Assembly: GCF_001598035.1 (NCBI RefSeq)
Contig: NZ_CP014835.1
Span: 682,001-746,000, forward strand
Origin: Streptococcus halotolerans
GTDB taxonomy: Bacteria > Bacillota > Bacilli > Lactobacillales > Streptococcaceae
Reading direction: 5' to 3'
DNA length: 64,000 nucleotides
The notes below the pieces were generated by a model. The model saw only the letters and a list, made by a program, of their open reading frames with translations, searched no databases and had not been told where the DNA came from. Shown piece after piece: positions 18,060 to 27,202 of this stretch. The translations under genes and the position numbers were made by a program. Each line of letters starts with the position of its first letter. Position 1 is the stretch's first letter.

Positions 18060-19403
18060 ATGACTATGAAAACACAAATGGGAATTTTTGCCGGTAAAAC
18101 AGCTCATTTTTTTCTTTCTAAAATGGGACGTGGCTCAACTCTACCTGGAAAAGTTGCCCTTAAATTCGATACTAATATTTTAGATAATCTGGCTAAAGAT
18201 TATGAAATTGTTGTTGTCACTGGTACCAATGGCAAAACCCTCACAACTGCTCTCACAGTTGGAATTCTCAAAGAGGCTTTTGGCGACATCGTAACCAATC
18301 CCAGCGGTGCCAATATGATAACTGGAATCACTTCCACCTTCTTAACAGCTAAACCGAATAAATCTGGAAAGAAAATTGCGGTGCTTGAAATTGATGAGGC
18401 CAGTCTCCCCAAAATTACGGAGTACATCACCCCTAGTCTTTTTGTTTTCACCAATATTTTCCGAGATCAAATGGACCGCTACGGTGAGATTTATACCACT
18501 TATGATATGATCTTAGCAGGTGCTGCTAAGGCGCCTCAGGCAACTATTCTAGCTAACGGAGACAGTCCTCTGTTCCATTCGCGACAAGTGATTAACCCTG
18601 TCCAATTTTATGGTTTTGAAACAGAGTCCCACGAACCACAGTTAACCCACTACAATACAGAAGGTATTGTCTGTCCAAAATGTGAGCACATTTTACAGTA
18701 TAAGATGAACACTTACGCTAATCTTGGTGATTATGTCTGCCTCAACTGTGACTTCAAGCGTCCGCAACTAGACTACAAACTGACAGCCTTAACCAACATT
18801 ACCAATACAACATCTGAGTTTGTCATTGATGGACAGGATTACAAAATCAATGTTGGCGGCTTGTACAACATCTATAACGCTCTTGCTGCCGTCTCAGTTG
18901 CCGAGTACTTTGGCGTTTCACCTGAGAACATTAAGGCTGGTTTTGAGAAGAGTCGCGCGGTCTTTGGACGACAAGAAACATTCAAAATCGGTGATAAATC
19001 ATGTACCTTAGTCCTCATTAAAAATCCTGTGGGAGCTAGTCAAGCTCTCGAGATGATTAAATTAGCAGATTATTCATTCTCCTTATCCGTTCTTTTAAAT
19101 GCCAACTACGCAGATGGTATTGACACATCTTGGATCTGGGATGCCAACTTTGAAGCCATTAACGACATGGATATCACAGAAATTAATGCCGGTGGCGTAC
19201 GCCAAACTGAAATTGCTCGACGTTTACGAGTGACCGGTTATCCAGAAGATAAGATTCATCAAGCCGAAACCTTGGATGACATCATATCCAAGATTGAACA
19301 TCAAACAGCTGATCACGCATACATCTTAGCAACTTATACAGCAATGCTTGAGTTCCGAGACATCCTAGCCACTAAAAAAGCTGTTGGAAAGGAGATGAAC
19401 TAA
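18060..19403 (+). CDS. murT: MurT, lipid II isoglutaminyl synthase ATPase subunit
   Basis: With GatD it amidates the D-Glu of lipid II to D-isoglutamine. 447 residues: Mur-ligase central domain with TGTNGKT (about 53-59), a zinc-ribbon insertion with CPKC and CLNC pairs (about 205-228), and the C-terminal DUF1727 domain (about 315-440) with [12 protein letters not shown]. The start aligns with streptococcal MurT (M-x-x-K-T). No RBS precedes it; an extended -10 ends 6 nt before the ATG, so leaderless initiation is likely. The stop overlaps the gatD ATG by 1 nt. Confidence 0.95.
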   Translation: MTMKTQMGIFAGKTAHFFLSKMGRGSTLPGKVALKFDTNILDNLAKDYEIVVVTGTNGKTLTTALTVGILKEAFGDIVTNPSGANMITGITSTFLTAKPNKSGKKIAVLEIDEASLPKITEYITPSLFVFTNIFRDQMDRYGEIYTTYDMILAGAAKAPQATILANGDSPLFHSRQVINPVQFYGFETESHEPQLTHYNTEGIVCPKCEHILQYKMNTYANLGDYVCLNCDFKRPQLDYKLTALTNITNTTSEFVIDGQDYKINVGGLYNIYNALAAVSVAEYFGVSPENIKAGFEKSRAVFGRQETFKIGDKSCTLVLIKNPVGASQALEMIKLADYSFSLSVLLNANYADGIDTSWIWDANFEAINDMDITEINAGGVRQTEIARRLRVTGYPEDKIHQAETLDDIISKIEHQTADHAYILATYTAMLEFRDILATKKAVGKEMN

Positions 19404-20191
19404 TGGTTTATACCTCTTTACAATCTCCCCAAAATCAAAATTATGATTATGATTTAACGATTGCTCATCTCTACGGCAATCTTCTAAATACCTACGGAGA
19501 TAACGGTAATATCCTTATGATGAAATATGTTGGAGAGAAATTAGGTGCCAAAATGACCTTCGACATCGTATCCATAGGGGATGATTTTGATCATCATGAT
19601 TACGATATGATCTTCTTTGGTGGTGGTCAGGATTACGAACAATCCATTGTAGCCAAAGATTTACCAAGCAAACGCCAAAGTATTGACCAATTCATCCAAG
19701 AGGATAAAGTTATCTTGGCCATCTGTGGGGGGTTCCAACTGTTGGGACAATATTATGTTCAAGCTAATGGTGTCAAAATTGATGGTATTGGTGTAATGGG
19801 ACACTATACGCTCAATCAAGAAAATAACCGTTACATTGGTGATATCAAAATTCATAATGAAGAATTTAACGAAACCTATTATGGTTTTGAAAATCATCAA
19901 GGCCGCACCTTCCTTTCAGACGATGAAAAACCATTAGGAAAGGTTATCTACGGCAATGGTAATAATAAAGAAGATGGTAGCGAAGGCGTTCATTATAAAA
20001 ATGTTTATGGGTCCTACTTCCATGGTCCAATCTTATCCAGAAATACCAACTTGGCTTACCGATTAGTGACCACAGCCCTGCGCAATAAATATGGTCAAGA
20101 CCTTGCCTTACCAAGCTATGAAGCTATTTTAGGACGGGAAGTTCCTGAAGAGTACGGTGATGTTAAGTCAAGAGTAGCATTTGAACAATAA
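19403..20191 (+). CDS. gatD: GatD, lipid II isoglutaminyl synthase glutaminase subunit
   Basis: A class I glutamine amidotransferase-like domain (262 residues) that releases ammonia from glutamine for MurT. The nucleophile Cys lies in [13 protein letters not shown] (about 108-120), with [10 protein letters not shown] earlier and the catalytic His region [10 protein letters not shown] near 205. Its ATG overlaps the murT stop, as expected of a two-subunit enzyme, and a GGAG lies at the end of murT. A strong terminator follows. Confidence 0.95.
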   Translation: MVYTSLQSPQNQNYDYDLTIAHLYGNLLNTYGDNGNILMMKYVGEKLGAKMTFDIVSIGDDFDHHDYDMIFFGGGQDYEQSIVAKDLPSKRQSIDQFIQEDKVILAICGGFQLLGQYYVQANGVKIDGIGVMGHYTLNQENNRYIGDIKIHNEEFNETYYGFENHQGRTFLSDDEKPLGKVIYGNGNNKEDGSEGVHYKNVYGSYFHGPILSRNTNLAYRLVTTALRNKYGQDLALPSYEAILGREVPEEYGDVKSRVAFEQ

Positions 20192-20195
20192 ATAC

Positions 20196-20233
20196 AAAAA
20201 ATCAAAATCTCAAGAACGAGATTTTGATTTTTT
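20196..20233. terminator. Terminator of murT-gatD
   Basis: A 15-bp near-perfect stem AAAATCAAAATCTC / GAGATTTTGATTTT with a 6-nt loop and T6; symmetric enough to act on both strands. Confidence 0.9.
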
Positions 20234-20574
20234 GTTTTCTTTTAAACTTAACGAATTCCTTTCATCAACTCTTCAACAATTCGTTCCAATTTTTTAAATC
20301 AGACTAGGTAATGCCGATCTAGCCTAGACATGAACACATCAAGTCAACGCGGGAGCTCAGTCTCTGTATACAATCGATTTTAGTTGAGAAGGAGTGAGTT
20401 TTTTGTCATAACATCACGAAACCGTTATTTCTGAATTTTGCTAAGCATGAATACAATCCTATCCGTAAAACCCAAGTTCACATCAAAGAGATACTTCTAA
20501 AAAGTATTACCAATTGGTGGTACTTTTCTGGAGGGGCTTTTGTTTTTCTCTTGTTTCAATTTGGTATATTTTTC
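20234..20574. other. Gene-free interval before the convergent ABC-F gene
   Basis: 341 bp without an ORF I can support. It contains the near-palindrome AAAAGTA-ttACCAATTGGTgg-TACTTTT around 20499-20526, which may be a second terminator or a remnant. Confidence 0.4.
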
Positions 20575-20576
20575 TC

Positions 20577-20610
20577 AAAAAAAGAATCTGGATTTTTCAT
20601 CCAAATTCTT
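20577..20610 (-). terminator. Terminator of the ydiF-type ABC-F gene
   Basis: Minus strand AAGAAT.TGGAT-gaaaa-ATCCA.ATTCTT followed by T7, 29 nt after the ABC-F stop. Confidence 0.85.
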
Positions 20611-20638
20611 CTTACCACTATTGAAAACAGTTCAGGAG

Positions 20639-22558
20639 TTATGAAAGCTTCTCGAGTAACTGTGAGAGTTCTTCCCACTCTTCCATCAATTGGATTTGAT
20701 TTTCTTGGATCGCATCCAGCTCCTTTTGCAAATCTGCTAATGCCATGGCATCATTGCTCTGTGTCATCTGCTCGGTAATATCTGCTTCTTGATGATCAAT
20801 CATTTCCAATTGCGTTTCAATAGCTTCAACGCGGCGAGCGATCTTACGAACTTCTTTTTGATTAGCCTTTTGTTGTTGGTAATCTGTAGAACCCTGTGAT
20901 GTACTTACTACCTCTTGTTCAAAGTCTCCAACAGCCTCTTGAGCTAAAAATGCTAACTCTGCCTTTTTCTCGACATAATAATCGTAATCACCGAGATAAA
21001 GCGTTGCCCCTTCTTCGGAAATTTCTAAAACCTTGGTAGCGATACGATTGATAAAATAGCGATCGTGACTAACAAACAGTAAACTCCCGTCAAAGTCTAT
21101 CAACGCTTCTTCAAGCACTTCTTTGCTATCAATATCCAAGTGGTTGGTAGGCTCATCCAATATCAAGAAATTGTTATTTTCCATAGATAATTTCGCCAAA
21201 AGTAGCCGAGCTCTTTCCCCACCTGACAACATGCTAACTGACTTTTTAACATCATCTCCTGAGAAAAGAAAGGCACCGAGACGATTACGAATGTCGAGTT
21301 CTGGTGTGGTTGAAAAATCATTCCAAAGTTCATCAAGCACAGTATTAGAATTCGTCAAATGCGATTGAGTTTGATCGTAATAACCTGTCTCTACATTAGC
21401 ACCAAACCGAGCCTGTCCTTTGATAAAAGGAAGTTGACCAATGACTGATTTGATAAAAGTCGTTTTACCAATACCATTTGGACCAACTATCGCAACGGCA
21501 TCCAATTTATTAAGTTCAAGAGAGATGGGTTCTGACAAGACATGATCATGATAACCAATAGCCGCCTCTTCCACTGTCAGAACAACATTGCCAGAAACTT
21601 TGTCTGAATGGAAGGTCATGTTGGCTGACTTTTGACCTACTGTCGGTTTATCCAAACGGTCCATTTTTGCTAACTGCTTGCGACGAGCTTGGGCACGTTT
21701 GGTGGTTGAGGCACGCACAATATTCTTCTGAACAAATTCTTCTAATTTGGCAATTTCTTTTTGTTGTTTCTCAAAATGTTTAGTTTCCGTGGCTAATTTC
21801 TCAGCCTTGAGATCCATAAATTTAGAATAATTGCCTGAATAACGGTCCAGAGAATGTTTGTTCAAATCGACTGTTACCGTCGCCACCTTATCTAGGAAGT
21901 AACGGTCATGACTGACAATAAGGAGAGCACCCTGGTAGTTGACCAAATAATTTTCCAACCAGGCAATCGTATCAATATCCAAGTGGTTGGTAGGCTCGTC
22001 TAGAACCAAAAGCTCTGGTTTCTGTAAGAGCATTCGAGCCAAAGCCAAACGTGTGTTTTGACCGCCAGATAATTCAGAGATTCTCATCCCCCACATGCTT
22101 TGATCAAACTTAAACCCATTCAGAATGGCACGGATGTCGCTGTCATAGGTAAAACCACCAGCTAAACGAAAACGTTCAGACAGTCGGTCATAATCATTCA
22201 TCAGTTTATCGAGACTTTCACCTGATAAGGTCCCCATCTGACTTTCCATTTGTCGTAACTGTTGCTCATCGCGTCGTAAGTCAGAGAAAACGGCTAACAT
22301 TTCATCGTAAATCGTATTTTCAGATTCAAAACGGCTATCTTGCGCTAAGTAGGCTATTTGCAAATCACGCTTGGTATTGATGTCTCCGCTTGTAGGGGCT
22401 TCCTCACCAACTAAAATTTTTAAAAGGGTTGATTTACCAGCACCATTGCGGCCAACCAGAGCAATCCTGTCCTTTTCATCGATTTGTAGGTTAATATTAT
22501 CAAATAAAACATCCCCAGAGAAGGAACGCTCAATTTTGTTTGCTTGTAAAATAATCAT
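20639..22558 (-). CDS. Housekeeping ABC-F ATPase (YdiF/Uup-like) with C-terminal coiled coil
   Basis: A 639-residue soluble twin-ATPase: domain 1 with Walker A GRNGAGKST (about 36-44) and LSGGQ, linker with a basic stretch (TTKRAQARRKQLAK, about 285-298), domain 2 with GPNGIGKT, LSGGERAR and DEPTNHLD, then a C-terminal coiled coil (about 560-635, rich in E, Q and L). ABC-F proteins of this type act on stalled ribosomes in translation rather than in drug resistance. The DEPTNHLD Walker B separates it from the resistance-type ABC-F at 5898. The ATG at 22558 has no RBS; TATAAT ends 6 nt upstream, so the mRNA looks leaderless. Confidence 0.9.
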   Translation of the reverse strand: MIILQANKIERSFSGDVLFDNINLQIDEKDRIALVGRNGAGKSTLLKILVGEEAPTSGDINTKRDLQIAYLAQDSRFESENTIYDEMLAVFSDLRRDEQQLRQMESQMGTLSGESLDKLMNDYDRLSERFRLAGGFTYDSDIRAILNGFKFDQSMWGMRISELSGGQNTRLALARMLLQKPELLVLDEPTNHLDIDTIAWLENYLVNYQGALLIVSHDRYFLDKVATVTVDLNKHSLDRYSGNYSKFMDLKAEKLATETKHFEKQQKEIAKLEEFVQKNIVRASTTKRAQARRKQLAKMDRLDKPTVGQKSANMTFHSDKVSGNVVLTVEEAAIGYHDHVLSEPISLELNKLDAVAIVGPNGIGKTTFIKSVIGQLPFIKGQARFGANVETGYYDQTQSHLTNSNTVLDELWNDFSTTPELDIRNRLGAFLFSGDDVKKSVSMLSGGERARLLLAKLSMENNNFLILDEPTNHLDIDSKEVLEEALIDFDGSLLFVSHDRYFINRIATKVLEISEEGATLYLGDYDYYVEKKAELAFLAQEAVGDFEQEVVSTSQGSTDYQQQKANQKEVRKIARRVEAIETQLEMIDHQEADITEQMTQSNDAMALADLQKELDAIQENQIQLMEEWEELSQLLEKLS

Positions 22559-22564
22559 AATTAT

Positions 22565-22573
22565 ATTATAGCA
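22565..22573 (-). promoter_or_regulatory. Extended -10 of a leaderless ABC-F promoter, overlapping the upstream terminator
   Basis: Minus strand TGCTATAAT (hexamer 22565-22570) ends 6 nt before the ATG at 22558. The spacer and -35 region lie inside the terminator stem of the upstream protease gene (22573-22610). Confidence 0.65.
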
Positions 22574-22610
22574 AAAAGACCTTGTTCCTAAAAGAAAGCA
22601 AGGTCTTTTT
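22573..22610 (-). terminator. Terminator of the matrixin-like protease gene
   Basis: AAAAGACCTTG / CAAGGTCTTTT, an 11-bp stem with A and T tracts; about 65 nt downstream of the protease stop. Confidence 0.9.
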
Positions 22611-22675
22611 TAGTTTTATGATTGGTTGAATATTTAGTTGACGTGTTAAGCAGAATAACAACACAATAGCAAGTC

Positions 22676-23416
22676 TTAGGACGCCTTATGTTTAGAAGCA
22701 TAGAGTTGTCTCACTGCTGCAATGTCAACTTCTTGTATGCCATAATAAGAACCTGCCGATTGCATCACAGAGTCATGGTCGTCATCGTGCTCTAAACCGA
22801 TAGCATGTCCAAGCTCATGAATCGCAGTATTCACGATCCTCTCTTGACTGTAGCCATAGTCAGGATCAGAAAGATAATAGGCATTGAGTAATACTTCAAC
22901 AGATACCAAACGATTGGTTAAAGCATTGGTTTTAGTATTAGCCAAACCAGCCGCTTGGGTTGATGGATCTGAATACTCTTTAGCAATAATCTTAGCTTGA
23001 TCTGGTTGATCTACTAATTTGAAATGAAAAGCACCTGTCTGATTCCATGCTGCAATGGCTTCTTGATAGGCCGAACGAAAGGTTTCATTTTTAGTTTCAA
23101 TATAAATCGTCGCTGAATTAGTTGACCAGCGAGCACCACCTAGATGATGATGTGAGTCAGTCTTTAGATGAGTTAATTGCTTGCCCAATTCGCTGGGATT
23201 TTCAAACTGTGAACTGTCAAACACTGTCGTTACCGTCTCAAAGAAGTTAGACAGTTGATTAGCCACTGGTGAGCTACTATGGTTGGCATAGTACATCAGA
23301 GCGAATATCACTAAGGCCAAGAAAAGGATAGTTTTAACAATACTAAAAATTAAATGCCAAACAAAAGAAATAATTAATTTTGGTATAGCAATCAGGGTTT
23401 TCAAAAGAAATTTCAT
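22676..23416 (-). CDS. Membrane-anchored matrixin-like zinc protease
   Basis: 246 residues with a hydrophobic N-terminal anchor (about 5-45) and an extracytoplasmic M10A-type metalloprotease domain. The zinc site HELGHAIGLEH (about 203-213) and the following Met-turn region DSVMQSAGSYYG are intact, so it should be active. Substrate is unknown; candidates are envelope or host proteins. The ATG is fixed by the signal-anchor start, but the RBS is weak (AGAAAG). A good promoter lies 47 nt upstream, so it is monocistronic. Confidence 0.85.
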   Translation of the reverse strand: MKFLLKTLIAIPKLIISFVWHLIFSIVKTILFLALVIFALMYYANHSSSPVANQLSNFFETVTTVFDSSQFENPSELGKQLTHLKTDSHHHLGGARWSTNSATIYIETKNETFRSAYQEAIAAWNQTGAFHFKLVDQPDQAKIIAKEYSDPSTQAAGLANTKTNALTNRLVSVEVLLNAYYLSDPDYGYSQERIVNTAIHELGHAIGLEHDDDHDSVMQSAGSYYGIQEVDIAAVRQLYASKHKAS

Positions 23417-23462
23417 ATTCTTATACTTTCTGTTACGTCAATTTCCTAAAACAGTGTCTCCT

Positions 23463-23491
23463 AGTATAGCAGGCTCTTTCGGACAATTCAA
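23463..23491 (-). promoter_or_regulatory. Promoter of the matrixin-like protease
   Basis: Minus strand TTGAAT, 17-bp spacer, TATACT with TGn extension. Confidence 0.7.
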
Positions 23492-23540
23492 CTCAAAACC
23501 AGACTATCACCTTCTTTTTAAATGGTCATCCAACCATCTC

Positions 23541-24323
23541 TTATGACAAACGTTCTTCCTTGACATAATCAATCGGTAACATCTCCAAAAAGACTTCTAC
23601 CTGTTTTTCCCAATAATACCAGTCATGAGTGCCATGGTCGTTGCGATAGTCAACATCTAATCCTGCTTCTTTGAATTCAGCAACGGCTGTTTCATTGTTC
23701 TGGTAGAGAAAATCTTCATAACCGCACCAAGCGTAAAACTTCGTACTACCATCAACGTGTTTAGCGGCTACTTGTAGATTATTTTCACTTTTTGTAAACT
23801 CTTCAACACTTCCAAATAAGCCTGTCCAATAGTCGGCTTCTGCATCAACCATGTCTTTATCATCAAAATCAAATCCTAGTGCTCCTGAAAATGATCCGGC
23901 AAAAGCATAGTTATTGGTCAACATAGCAAGTTTAAAAGCCCCATAGCCTCCCATAGAAAGGCCAGCGATAAAGGTCTTTTCGCGTTTATCAGTCATATTA
24001 GGGAAAAAACGTTTCATGACCTGAGGCAATTCCTCCGCAATAGCATCGAAATAACGTGATCCATATTTGGTGTTGGTATAAAAGCCATTGTCCCCATTTG
24101 GCATAACGACAATAAGATTGGTTTTACGCACCAAGCGCTCTAAGTTTGTTCGAGATGTCCAAGAACGATGATTTCCTCCCATACCGTGCAGGAGATAAAG
24201 CACAGGGATATCCTTATCATCACGATAGTCTTCCTTAATCTGGTCAGCATCTGGATACAAGACATCGACTTGTCGATACAAACCTAAAACTTCCGAACTG
24301 TATTCTATTTGAAAAAATGCCAT
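23541..24323 (-). CDS. estA: EstA-type esterase (tributyrin esterase family)
   Basis: An alpha/beta hydrolase of 260 residues in the esterase D/antigen 85-like family. It has the oxyanion region [13 protein letters not shown], nucleophile elbow [13 protein letters not shown] (Ser about 120) and the late catalytic His in [12 protein letters not shown]. It hydrolyses short-chain acyl esters; S. pneumoniae EstA can deacetylate sialic acids. ATG at 24323 follows GGAGACAC; the frame continues 17 codons upstream into a terminator hairpin, so that longer start is rejected. Because the rnjB terminator ends 18 nt before the ATG, expression seems to need read-through from rnjB. Confidence 0.9.
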   Translation of the reverse strand: MAFFQIEYSSEVLGLYRQVDVLYPDADQIKEDYRDDKDIPVLYLLHGMGGNHRSWTSRTNLERLVRKTNLIVVMPNGDNGFYTNTKYGSRYFDAIAEELPQVMKRFFPNMTDKREKTFIAGLSMGGYGAFKLAMLTNNYAFAGSFSGALGFDFDDKDMVDAEADYWTGLFGSVEEFTKSENNLQVAAKHVDGSTKFYAWCGYEDFLYQNNETAVAEFKEAGLDVDYRNDHGTHDWYYWEKQVEVFLEMLPIDYVKEERLS

Positions 24324-24340
24324 GTGTCTCCTCTTTCTAT

Positions 24341-24369
24341 AAAAAGAAGTTGAAACTAGCTCAACTTCT
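24341..24369 (-). terminator. Terminator between rnjB and estA
   Basis: Minus strand AGAAGTTGA-gctagtt-TCAACTTCT followed by TTTT; its end is only 18 nt from the estA ATG. Confidence 0.8.
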
Positions 24370-24389
24370 ATCATTATCTTTATTAAACC

Positions 24390-26051
24390 TTAGCGAACTT
24401 CCATAATAACCGGTAAAATGGCTGGACGGCGTTTGGTTTGATCAAATAAGAACTTGCTAATCTCATCACGAACCTGTCCTTTGAGTTCGCCCCAATCAAA
24501 GCCATCTTCTGCAAGATAATTTTCAACAGTTGTGTTGACCAAATCAGCCGATTCCCGTAAAATGTCACGACTCTTCTTAACGTAAACAAAACCACGCGTA
24601 TTGATTTTTGCACGTGAGACAATCTTGCGTTCTTTTTTGTTAACAGTCATGGCAACGATAAAGATGCCATCTTCTGATAATACTTTACGGTCACGCAGAA
24701 CGATATTCCCAACATCACCAATAGCATTTCCATCAATCATGACATCGCCTGCAGGTACTGCTCCTTCATGTAAAAAGCCTTGATCAGAAAGGTGCATGAT
24801 GTCACCTCGTTTCATGATGTAGATGTTTTCTGGGAACATCCCAGTTTCTTCAGCCATGTCTGCATGTGCTGCTAGATCACGGTATTCTCCTTGAATTGGG
24901 AAGAGGTATTTTGGTTTGATGAGGTTTAGCATCAACTGCAAATCACGACCATTAGCATGTCCGGACACGCGCAGGTTTTGCGTAATCAATTTCACAGAAC
25001 CTCCGGCCTTGTAAATCATGTTCTCCATCCGCGCTACAACAGCTTCTTTCGCAATACTTGGTGTCGTTACAATGTATACCAAATCACCATCTTTAATATT
25101 GACATAACGATGTCGGCCAATAGCCATTTTCTCTAGACTATTGATTGGCTCACCCATGCGCCCAGTTTCTAAGATAACCAATTCATGGTCTTCAAACTTA
25201 ACCATTTCTTTTGGCTTCACCATAATACGCTCATCAGCGATACTCAATTTTTTAAGACGGATAGCTGTTCGAACAATGTTTTCCACATCAAACCCTGTCA
25301 AAACAACACGGCGTCCATAATTAGCTGCTGCATCAAAAACCTGTTGAATTCGAGCTAAGTTACTTGAAACAGCTGCTACGATAACACGACCTTGCGCATC
25401 GCCAATAACTTGGTCGATTTCAAGACCAACTTCAGATTCACTAGCCACTTGTTCTGTACTCGTCGCATTAGCAGAATCTGCCAAAAGAGCCAAGACACCC
25501 TCTCGACCAATTTCAGTCAAACGAGCAAAATCCGTACGGTATTCATCACGTGCAGCCTGGTCAAACTTGAAGTCACCAGTGTAGACAATATTGCCTTCTT
25601 TAGTACCAACAACAATCCCTAAACTTTCTGGAATGGAGTGAGTGGTCTTAAAGAAAGATACGACTGCATCTTCAAATTCAATCTCAGTGTCACTATCGAC
25701 CACATGGAAATTATTGAATTTTTTAACAGATGAATTGTTTTTGACCATCAACTTAGCCAACTCAATAGTCAACTCCGACCCAAAAACTGGAACGTTCATT
25801 TCCGAAATCACATAAGGAAGCGCACCAATAGCATCCGCATGTCCATGCGTTAAAAAGACACCTTGAACACGATCCTTATGATCAACGAGGTAATCGAGAT
25901 TAGGAATGACCACATCAACCCCTAACTGCTCGTTTTCCGGGTATTTTAACCCAGCATCTAATACAAAAATGGCATCATTGACTTCAGCGATATAAAGGTT
26001 CTTTCCATTTTCTCGAACCCCACCCAAAGCCATAATTTTAATATCGCTCAT
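24390..26051 (-). CDS. rnjB: RNase J2, ribonuclease subunit
   Basis: A 553-residue metallo-beta-lactamase/beta-CASP ribonuclease that partners RNase J1 in mRNA decay. The metal motif reads HGHADA (about 74-79), where J1 enzymes have HGHEDH, so two metal ligands are replaced; this is typical of J2, a weakly active or structural subunit. Other motifs are YTGDFKFD, beta-CASP GFDVENIVRTA and VSGHANGRDL, followed by a C-terminal domain (about 450-553). RBS AAGGAG precedes the ATG. It has its own promoter and a terminator before estA. Confidence 0.92.
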   Translation of the reverse strand: MSDIKIMALGGVRENGKNLYIAEVNDAIFVLDAGLKYPENEQLGVDVVIPNLDYLVDHKDRVQGVFLTHGHADAIGALPYVISEMNVPVFGSELTIELAKLMVKNNSSVKKFNNFHVVDSDTEIEFEDAVVSFFKTTHSIPESLGIVVGTKEGNIVYTGDFKFDQAARDEYRTDFARLTEIGREGVLALLADSANATSTEQVASESEVGLEIDQVIGDAQGRVIVAAVSSNLARIQQVFDAAANYGRRVVLTGFDVENIVRTAIRLKKLSIADERIMVKPKEMVKFEDHELVILETGRMGEPINSLEKMAIGRHRYVNIKDGDLVYIVTTPSIAKEAVVARMENMIYKAGGSVKLITQNLRVSGHANGRDLQLMLNLIKPKYLFPIQGEYRDLAAHADMAEETGMFPENIYIMKRGDIMHLSDQGFLHEGAVPAGDVMIDGNAIGDVGNIVLRDRKVLSEDGIFIVAMTVNKKERKIVSRAKINTRGFVYVKKSRDILRESADLVNTTVENYLAEDGFDWGELKGQVRDEISKFLFDQTKRRPAILPVIMEVR

Positions 26052-26103
26052 TTGTTCTCCTTAAAATGTTATTAGTTATCAGTCATGGAAAACAAATCCC
26101 ATG

Positions 26104-26132
26104 ATTATACTCTATCAGAGTATTTTCATCAA
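26104..26132 (-). promoter_or_regulatory. rnjB promoter
   Basis: Minus strand TTGATG, 17-bp spacer, TATAAT; about 50 nt upstream of the rnjB ATG and downstream of the terminators of the preceding operon. Confidence 0.8.
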
Positions 26133-26171
26133 ACGGTCCTTAGCAAGCTAAGTCGAATTACAGATAGTAGC

Positions 26172-26208
26172 AAAAAAAGTTGCATACTCACCTCCAGTAT
26201 ACAACTTT
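26172..26208 (-). terminator. Terminator downstream of the ABC importer operon
   Basis: Minus strand AAAGTTGTATAC / GTATGCAACTTT (12 bp, one G-T) followed by T7; 235 nt downstream of the ATPase stop. Confidence 0.8.
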
Positions 26209-26259
26209 ATGGCTCATTTTTCAATTTTGCAAGCCATTTTCAAACGACACACAAATGAC

Positions 26260-26298
26260 AAAAATGCTTGAAATCATTTTCTGATGACAGGCATTTTT
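26260..26298. terminator. Second hairpin downstream of the ABC importer operon
   Basis: AAAAATGC ... GCATTTTT with inner ATCA/TGAT pairs; symmetric, so it could act on either strand and may be the first terminator of the importer operon. Confidence 0.6.
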
Positions 26299-26443
26299 AA
26301 ACGATTTTCGCAAAACTAGCATTCTCACAAAGGTATTCCCACATTGTCATTATAACAAAACGCCATCGTAAGAAATACCATTTTTATGAAAATACTTTAT
26401 CTGAAATAGTGACTATCTTTATACGTTCGTCCTGCTGCTTCCA

Positions 26444-27202
26444 TCACTCAAACACTTGGTAATAATCAGCGATCGACAGCCCTGCTTTTTCTTCAGCTGT
26501 CCTATCTTGCACGATTTTGCCATCTTTCATGACAATGAGACGGTTTCCGTATTTGAGTGCATCTTCCATACGGTGAGTAATCATAAGGGCGGTTAACTTA
26601 TCCTTTTGGATAAAAGCTTCTGTCAAGTTCATGAGTGATACACTAGTTTTGGGATCTAAAGCCGCCGTATGCTCATCTAATAGCAACAAATTGGGACGTT
26701 TAATGGTAGCCATTAGTAAACTAAGTGCCTGACGTTGACCGCCTGACAAAAAACCGGTTGGCGTTTCCAAATGGTTCTCAATGCCATTACCAATTTTGCT
26801 AATCAGTTCTTGGAATTCATCCTTAAACTGGTGGATGCGTCTTGGTATCAATCCACGTTTTTCGCCGCGGTATTTGGCTACTAAAAGGTTTTCAGCTACA
26901 GTCATGCGGGGAGCTGTTCCCATTTTAGGATCCTGAAAAACGCGAGCAAGATATTTAGCCCGTTTCTCAGCCGTCCAGTTGGTCACGTCCTCACCCATAA
27001 TGAAAATGCTACCGCTGGTTAACATTAGTGTCCCTGCTATCACATTAAAAAGGGTGGACTTTCCGGCACCATTCCCCCCTAAAATGGTAATAAAATCATG
27101 TTCGTAGATAGTCAAATCCACTTCATCCAAAATCGTTTTGTAATCATTTGAACCATTGTGAACTCGGACAGTTGCTTTTTGCAATTCAACTATTTTTGTC
27201 AT
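26444..27202 (-). CDS. ABC importer ATPase (TrpZ-like)
   Basis: 252 residues with Walker A GGNGAGKST (about 43-51), Q-loop FQDPKMG, signature LSGGQRQAL, Walker B LLLLDEH and switch His in THRM. The unusual DEHTAALDP (His after DE) is common in ATPases paired with ABC_sub_bind-type binding proteins. It is last of a three-gene operon, overlapping the permease stop by 4 nt (ATGA). Tryptophan as substrate is inferred from the leader peptide upstream, not from this protein. Confidence 0.88.
   Translation of the reverse strand: MTKIVELQKATVRVHNGSNDYKTILDEVDLTIYEHDFITILGGNGAGKSTLFNVIAGTLMLTSGSIFIMGEDVTNWTAEKRAKYLARVFQDPKMGTAPRMTVAENLLVAKYRGEKRGLIPRRIHQFKDEFQELISKIGNGIENHLETPTGFLSGGQRQALSLLMATIKRPNLLLLDEHTAALDPKTSVSLMNLTEAFIQKDKLTALMITHRMEDALKYGNRLIVMKDGKIVQDRTAEEKAGLSIADYYQVFE

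Larger units (their letters stand above)
26052..26443. other. Intergenic region with two terminators and the rnjB promoter
   Basis: 392 bp without a gene. Besides the listed terminators and promoter it holds two near-identical 14-15-mers, GCCATTTTCAAACGA (near 26232) and GGCATTTTTAAACGA (near 26290), in direct orientation. Confidence 0.5.
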
